Position numbers and translations under genes: made by a program. The notes under the pieces were generated by a model. It did no database searches, was not told the DNA's origin, and saw only the letters and a list, made by a program, of their open reading frames with translations. From Symsagittifera roscoffensis (taxonomy: Eukaryota > Xenacoelomorpha > Acoela > Convolutidae), in NCBI RefSeq assembly GCF_963678635.1, contig NC_087070.1, positions 11,566,539-11,630,538 of the forward strand: 64,000 bases of DNA, written 5' to 3'. Positions 37,301 through 45,088 of the stretch are shown piece by piece; position 1 is the first letter of the stretch, and every line of letters begins with the position of its first letter.

Positions 37301-40300
37301 AATGCTACATTACCCCAATTGTACATATCATTTTGTACATTCAGTGTTGATATCTGTGTAAACCTGTAAGTAGCCTGTATATATTACCATATAATCACCT
37401 CCATTGTAATTTGTACTCTCTGTAAAAATCCATTGGTGCTAAAAGTGGCTACGTTTTTTTTCTTCTTTGGCCCTAGTGGAGCGAGGGGAGATGGAGTATA
37501 TGTGTGATATTGGCTACATCGATGAGCGGGCAGATATTAATTTTTGTGCAGTGGGGAATGTTGTGATTCAGTATTTTTAGTATGTTATAAGCTTGACCTC
37601 TATTATCTAATTACGTACCAGTCAATGTTAACTCTACGAAGTCCAGTGGACTTCGGTTCACTAGTTGCTCTTTTTAGACTACAGTCAGTTTCAATTCAAC
37701 CAATACTTTTATTCTCTTTTAACCTTAGTTAGATACAATAGTTACCAGTGGTACATCTTAAATCTTTATTAGCGGGGTGGAATATCTTTTTAGCAGGTAC
37801 GATAGGGGGGGGGGGGGGGGGGAGGAGTTTGGTAAGTAGATCTCTATTTGCTGTTTAGGGGGACGATTCCCTATGCGCGTAACCGTTGCATTAGTTTTAT
37901 ATAAGTGTGGCAAATTGTTACTAGATACCTATTTGTGGGGGAATAGTTAAAGAATTCTCTCGTTTGTTTTAGAAAACTCTTCGTTCATGTATCTCATTTT
38001 AGCCATGACCAAAAGTAGTTTTTGGTCAAGCATTTTCTATTTCGTAGGATTTGCTTAACCATATCTTTAGATCCAAAAACGTTGGACTGAGTTAATTACT
38101 AAATTCTATGCACTTAAAGTTGATCTTCGAACTTTTTTTTTTATCTTTGATTGTTAATGGACAAATAGTTTGTTGCAGTGTCTGTGGTCTCTGCAGTATG
38201 GCTACAGCTACTGCTTCACAGTGAACAACTTCATCCTCGCCACTGCCCTCATCTGGGTCATCTCCGGGCTCACCCAGACTCCGGAACAACTGGGTATGGA
38301 CGGGGAAAATTAAATGTTTAATTGATAGAGCAGAGCGTGCAACTCTTTTCTTTGTTGTGTCCCATTTTTTTAACAAGCTCGTTTTTTTTTAACTCTTAGT
38401 TTTTTTCAATTCTTCTTTGAAAAACTGGCTTAAGATTGTCAAAATAAACTGAAATTTTGCATGGTGAATGAATTAACTCTTGTAAGCAGATTTGTTCTTC
38501 AAGCAGAACAGACAATTTCTTCCACGTAGTCCGTACCGTACGTACATCGAACTGTAGCACAACTACCACAGGTGATTATGGAAAACGTACCAAGTGAAAA
38601 GAACGTTAGGAGCTAAAAGATACAGCTCATTTCTACAGGAGATCGGAACTTTAGTTGCTTAATGAGACCTGTCCATGTTGTCTTATGTGATGTTCAGGTC
38701 TGGATCCGGTGGTGGAGTTCGATCAGAAGGACATTGAGGAGAACGAAGAGCAGCACAGCAGCCACGCAGACCCCGACAGAGGTAGAAGAAAAAAGAACAC
38801 CTCTTACAATTAATTCAAGTCCTGGGTCAATAATTCCACTTTGTGTATTGACAGGCGCGACCAGAAATGCTTACTATTTTTCTAAATAAGGACACCTAAT
38901 TCAATCGAATCGATTAAATTTTTTAAAATTGATAAACACGTGACAAAGAACAGATTTATCAACAAAATGAATTCATATAAAAATGGGCTAAATAACTCAA
39001 GCTGCTATCAAATTTTACATCGCAAATTTCAGTTTGAAATAATTGGATCTAAATTTTCAGAGATTCAAAAATTTGTAAATCTTATTTGAATATTAGACGC
39101 AGAAGTCAACTGTTTGATGATCAGTTACTTTTTTGTTGTGTTCTGGCACCGTTTAAATTTTTGTGATGCAATTTCGTTCCAGAAAATCTATTGGACAACT
39201 TGCTCTTCATAAACGGAGGGGCTTCCTCGCCATCCGGTGGAGGGTCTCTGGCTGCTTCTGGGGAGCACTCTGGAATCTACAGTGGGACTGGGTTTGCCAT
39301 CCAGACTCAGGCGTGGAGGAAGAGAGCAATCAAACTAAAGGAGGCCTGGGAGTTCCCCGGAGTGGGAGAGGTTAGTCATAATAGACTCAGATTGAATCAT
39401 ACTAACAATCTTTGGATTCTGAAGAGGAGGAGCCAAGATTTTCTCCCGAATCTGAATGAGGGTCTTCATAGTATTTTGCGAGATTTCGCAAAATCACTTT
39501 AGTCAATCTTAAGAAGGTCTCCAGATTTTTTGACAATTTTTTGGGAAAATCTCCTCTTGAAAGTTGTTGCTGAATATGCGATAATGTTTCGAAAGACCAT
39601 CCTTCCCTGTCCCTTAGTGCTTGCTGTACATGATCCATTTTTTATTCGAAAAAAGTCACCTACCCTTTTTTTTCTAAATTACTTTTTTTGACACCAAATG
39701 AGTGCAACATATCTTTCAAAAACTGCAATATGATGAACTCAAATTTTGATGATACTGCTATGTAAAATCAACAACAAAGATATCCTCTGAATTTGGACTA
39801 TTTTAGTTCACACTTGCATACACAGCAGTGAAGGTGGTGATCTATTCTTTGAATCTGTGGCTGCCATATTACATCACACAGATATATGACACCAGCAATC
39901 TCATCGCTATCAGATACGCCGCATTCTTCGACCTAGGATCCATAGCAGGTAGCGAACCAAACTTACGGCTATTTCCCCCTCCCCATTGGAAAAATTACAG
40001 TATAAAAATTTATAAAAAATGCTTCATCCTGTAAATTGTAGTTTGTAAAATAGGATCGAAAATGTGCGCTTGGTCACAGGCGCGGATCTAGGAATTTCTC
40101 AAGGGAGGAGAGGGGGGGGGGGGCGGAATTTCAAAAAAAAATTTGAAAATTTTGACGACCTTTTTTTTAGGTCGACTAAATTGATTTTCTTCTGAGCTCT
40201 CCCAATCCACTATAAAGACCTTAATTAGACCACATTTTTTGCGCCGCAGGCAAAATTTAAAAAAGGCATTTTTAGGCCCTATTTGGAAAATTTCGACCAA

Positions 40301-43300
40301 AAAATCGCGTTTTTTCGGCGCGCGCTCCCCCCTAAAAATTAGTGTAGATTGGCGCCGAAGGCACCTTTAGAAAAATTTTAAAATCAGTCAGCCGAAAATG
40401 GATATCTCAAAATAGTACAAAGGGGGAATTCCTTGGGTCAGCAGGGGGTCGAATCCCTGAGGGAAAAGGGCGTCTGCCCCCCCCCCCCCCCCCAAATTCG
40501 CTACTGCTTGGCGATACTGTCAGGTTTTATTTGATTGACATGTAATTTTAATGGCAGTTATGAAAAAAATAATTCAGTAAAACTAAAAAGAACCTAGAAG
40601 AAATAAGCGATTAATTGAGTGTAATCAAAGATGGGTTTTCAGGTGGGATTTGCCTGGGTCTGATTGTGGATCGACTGCACTACAAGTCTCTTCTGTTATC
40701 CACAGGCATCATCACATCCGCCTTCGTCTGTTTCATATTCTGCAGTGAGTGGGAAAATAAATGGTTTAATTTAGATTGTTCACTTGGTTAAAAGCATTCT
40801 TTTTCAGCCAATCAGAATTCAGCGGTTTGCTACACAATTTTAAGGAAGGGGTGGATGGGAGGGATATTGTTTGTTCTCAGGAGCCCAAGTTCCTGCACTT
40901 TTTGCAAATTTTGACTTCATCTGAATGTTTTACGTTTTCTTACTCGATATTTTTATAGTCTAAGAAAACCATAATTGTATTTCACTTTCAGTAAATAAAT
41001 TTTACCTCGGAGAAAACACCTCACAGCAAATGAAAAATTTGGAAACGTTCTCAAAAAAAGTGAAATTGAAAGCTCTAAAAATAATTCTAATTATGATTAG
41101 CGATACATTTTTCAGAATTTGCCGAGTCTCAGTTTGTAGTAGCTGTCCTTCTCACGCTCATAGGTAAGAGTGACTGACCTTTGACCTTGAATGACGGCTT
41201 GGCCATGCGACCCCCCGTACCTAGAAAATTATTTAGTTCGTCCAAGAAATTCCTAACTTCCGATCGGTAATTCTGGTCAGAAATTCTTTGTTTCTACTCC
41301 AACTTTTGATCAGAAATTTGATTTAAAAAGTTTTTTATTTGGGAAAAAAATGGCCCACCTTAACAAATGCTTTTATCTAAAACAAATCATATAAAATTTG
41401 CAATTCATGAAAGGGTCGAAAAATATTTGTAATGTTTCGAGAAAATATTTATGTGAGACCAGGGGCGGATTTGGGGGGGAGGCGGGGTGGGGGGGGGCGG
41501 ACGTTTTCACTTTCTCAGGGATTCGACCCCTGCCAACCCAAAGGGTCCCCCCTTTGGTACTTTTTAAGAAACTCATTTTTGGCCAACCGATCCTAAAATC
41601 TTTTTTTAGGTCGACCAAATTGATTTTCCGAGCTCTGCCAAAGCACCAAAAAGAACCTATTTTGGCCGCAGGCAAAATTTTGAAAAAGCATGCCAAAAAA
41701 GACTTGTAGGTTCTTTTTGGAAAATGTTGACCAGGAAATCGCGTGTTTTTGGCGCGCGCTCTCCCCTCAAAATTACTATAGATTGGCGCCAAAGGCGCCT
41801 TTAGAAAAATTGTATGGTACATCACCAAAAATGGATATTTCAAAATAGTACAAAGGGGGAACCCTTTGGGTCGGCAGGGGGTCGAATCCCTGAGAAGAGG
41901 GGGAGGAGGAAGGTCCGCCCCCCCTAAATCCGCCCCTGACTAATATGATTTTCCTAGCTCGGCCATATCACAATGAAGGCTATACCTCGATCAAGTTCTC
42001 AGCACAGCAGATTAAATACAAAAACAGAAAAAAAACTCAGGAAAAGCTCTCTCCCCTAAAAAATAGTGCTCTCTTCCCTAAAAATTAGTATATTGGAGCC
42101 AAAGGTGCCTATGATACAATTTTAGGGTTAAAAGGGACAAATTTTAGGGACAATTTTAGGGACAAAAAAATTGTGTCCTGAAATAGTACCAAAGAGGGGA
42201 TCCTTTGGGTGGGCAAGAGGTAGAAGAGACAAGACTGCTCGTAACAGGGCGAAGCTCTGCATGTTCCGACTGACTTTTAAGACCTATGGAACAGTAATAA
42301 CATGAAAAACATAAAAGTAATAGAATAAAATATAAAAAATTTCTGAGTTTTTTTGTGAAAAAATCCCCCACACGTAATAATAAGTTCAAGGTAATAGATT
42401 TTACTAGCTATTAACAAATCAATTATGGCATATCAGCTTCCTCGGGCCAATATGGAACGATTTCTGACACTAATTAAATCTCGATTAAGCGTTGATAGCG
42501 CGAAATATATCGCGCGTTAATTGTCCCAAATTGACCAAAATGGCAATCTTTAAACCCCCCACAACTTAACGAAAAAATATCACAGATGAAATATATTTTT
42601 TTCAAATTTAAGCTCAGAAAAACAATAGCTTTTGAATGATAATTAAAAATTTCATCAAAAATGTGTAGTTAAAATTCAAAGTTTGTCTGAAGAAAATAAA
42701 AAGACACCCCAAGCACAAGTCCTCCGTTACTTTCGTTACGAAAGTCGGAATAACAAGGACAAATTAATCAATAACTAATTTTTGTAGCCAAGAGTGAATC
42801 TCAGTTTAATAATTGCAAGGTTCATGCTTTGAGTATATACAGAAAGATTTTGAAAAAATATTTTATACCCATTGTAGATAACGAGTTCTTGAGTTCAGAT
42901 GTAAAAAGATATGTCACCTCCAATAATTCTTTGTAAAGTTCTGGGGGTTTGAAAATTGCCAAGTTTACCATGTTCTGGACTAAATTATGCGCGCTTTGAA
43001 GAGCTCATTCATAATGCTCAGATCGTAATGCGCGTGGCAAATTATCCCGCACAACAAAATCGTTCGAAACTGAATTGAGGCTAGCTAATCGGATCGGTCT
43101 TATTAATTTCGTATGACTCAAAATTTTACAATTTGATATTTGTCCAAAATGCATAGGTTTTCAGTATTTTTTTCCCAAAAACTATTCGATATAAGTTAGG
43201 GGACGGTATTCACACATTTCGCCCCCTCACGCATTTCACCCTCATAAATTACTGGCACATTTTGCCCCTAAAATGTACATTAAGAAAGCGGCGTTAATTA

Positions 43301-45049
43301 ACTGTGTAATGCGAGGACGAAGTGTGTGAAATTATTAGGGGCGAAATGTGCGAGGGGCGAAATGTGCCACTAGATTTAAGAGGGGCGAAATGTGTGTGGG
43401 GCGAAACGTGGGACATTCTTAAGGGACAGTCAGAAAATTCAGGGCTTTGCCCTGATATACGAGCAGTCTTGTTACATTAAAAATTATTGTTTGTCATTTT
43501 TTCAATATCTCGAATCAAAGTTTCTGTGTGGCTGAAACGTAGGGAGTTGTTTGAAAGCAAACCAAGAATTATTAACTGACGCCGAATTTAAAGTATAATA
43601 TTATTATAATCAGTCAGTCTCTTTAGCGCTTGAATGTAAAATAGACTAAAATCATAATGTTTGTATAAATCATAAGCTGTTGATTGATAAATACTAGCCT
43701 ACTTTTGAAGCAAAAATTAGTGAAATCGTTTGTTTTCTACCACTGGTTTTTTCATCCATTAACTGCTTTTTTTTTATCCTTTTATCCTTTTTAAAATTTC
43801 ATAGTAGTCGGAGTTTTCTGTACTACATGCACAGCAACCAGTAATTTAAGCTTTATTGTCGCCTTAATCACCAGCTAAAAATCTTTTCATCCAAAAAAAA
43901 AATTTTTTTTTTCCAATCTAGATAGCCTGGTTTCACATGGTATAGTTTGTCATATGTTTCCATGAATAACTCTGGGTGGGTGTAACAACCTGCTCTTCGG
44001 TCCCATCCGGAGTGAACTGGGAATGCGGATGAAGGTGGGGGGAGGGGGTCACATTCTAGAGGTCAACGAGACACTCGCTACTCTAAGTGGATTGATGGAG
44101 GGCACCGCAACTATAGGCGCCGCAATCTCCCAGGTCAGAACCTCACTTAAATCTCAATTTGATTTAATTTTGTTGAAAAACCTCATAATTAACAATCTCA
44201 TATTGATTTACTTTGGTTGTTTTTTTACAAGGCCAGAGTTTGGTATCTTTGCAACACTTCAACCAAGGCCCCTATGTGCCCCACCCCAATAAAGAACTCA
44301 CTCATCGGACAAGCATATGTTAATTTTGTACTTAGTAATGACGAATATCTTCCTTTTTCAACGGAGTAGGAGGAGGGGGGGGGGTTGGGGCTGGGGGTAT
44401 AGTTAACAATATCGCAGAGTTTGAAAAGTGAAGTCATGTTCATTGCACAACAAATTTTTACTGTTGAGATTTCCCTCAGTTGGAGTAGGGAAAACAGGAT
44501 TGTAAAAATCGAATATTGAATTAAATATGATATATAAATAGATAGAATAGAATATTGTATATATGAATAACGATTCCAGATTGAATGTATTGTTTTGAAT
44601 AACAAGAATGTTTTATCGACTAGATTTCACACTTAAGGCTTTCGCAAGTGACCGCTTCAGGTTCTCAAGTGACAAACAATTTGGCTGGTGAGATTTGTCC
44701 TTGAATCAATTTACTGCACTATAAGTAGATAATTAAGACATAGTTAAATAAGACATACATAAGTAAATAGAATAGAATGAGGTAACGAAGGTCGCCTCAT
44801 GACAACTGTTATAATTAGTATACTCTCCACTTTGCCCTTCTGTGACCATATATGGCAAGTGTATGTTTCAGTGGGCGGTGGCCCTGTTGAGAAATGGCGG
44901 CAATTGGTTCGGCATCACTATCTTCCTCCTCATCATTGTTAGTACTATGTTTCATACTGTTCAATACCATTTTCTTTTCAATTTTAGAAACCCCTGCTCT
45001 TGCTCTTACCACCCCTCCCCCCACAAATACACATACACACACACCCCCC

Positions 45050-45088
<39 letters not shown>

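Larger units (their letters stand above)
31342..37771 (+). mobile_element. Ty3/gypsy retrotransposon 2
   Basis: Two 213-bp LTRs (31342-31554, 37559-37771) start TGTTGTGATTCAG; the upstream one ends TTTATCA and the downstream one TTTATTA. The 5-base target duplication GCGGG lies at 31337-31341 and 37772-37776. About three differences between the LTRs make it somewhat older than element 1. The same gag-pol architecture with clearly diverged protein sequence shows a related but distinct family. It is in an SLC37 intron, in gene orientation. Confidence 0.95.
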
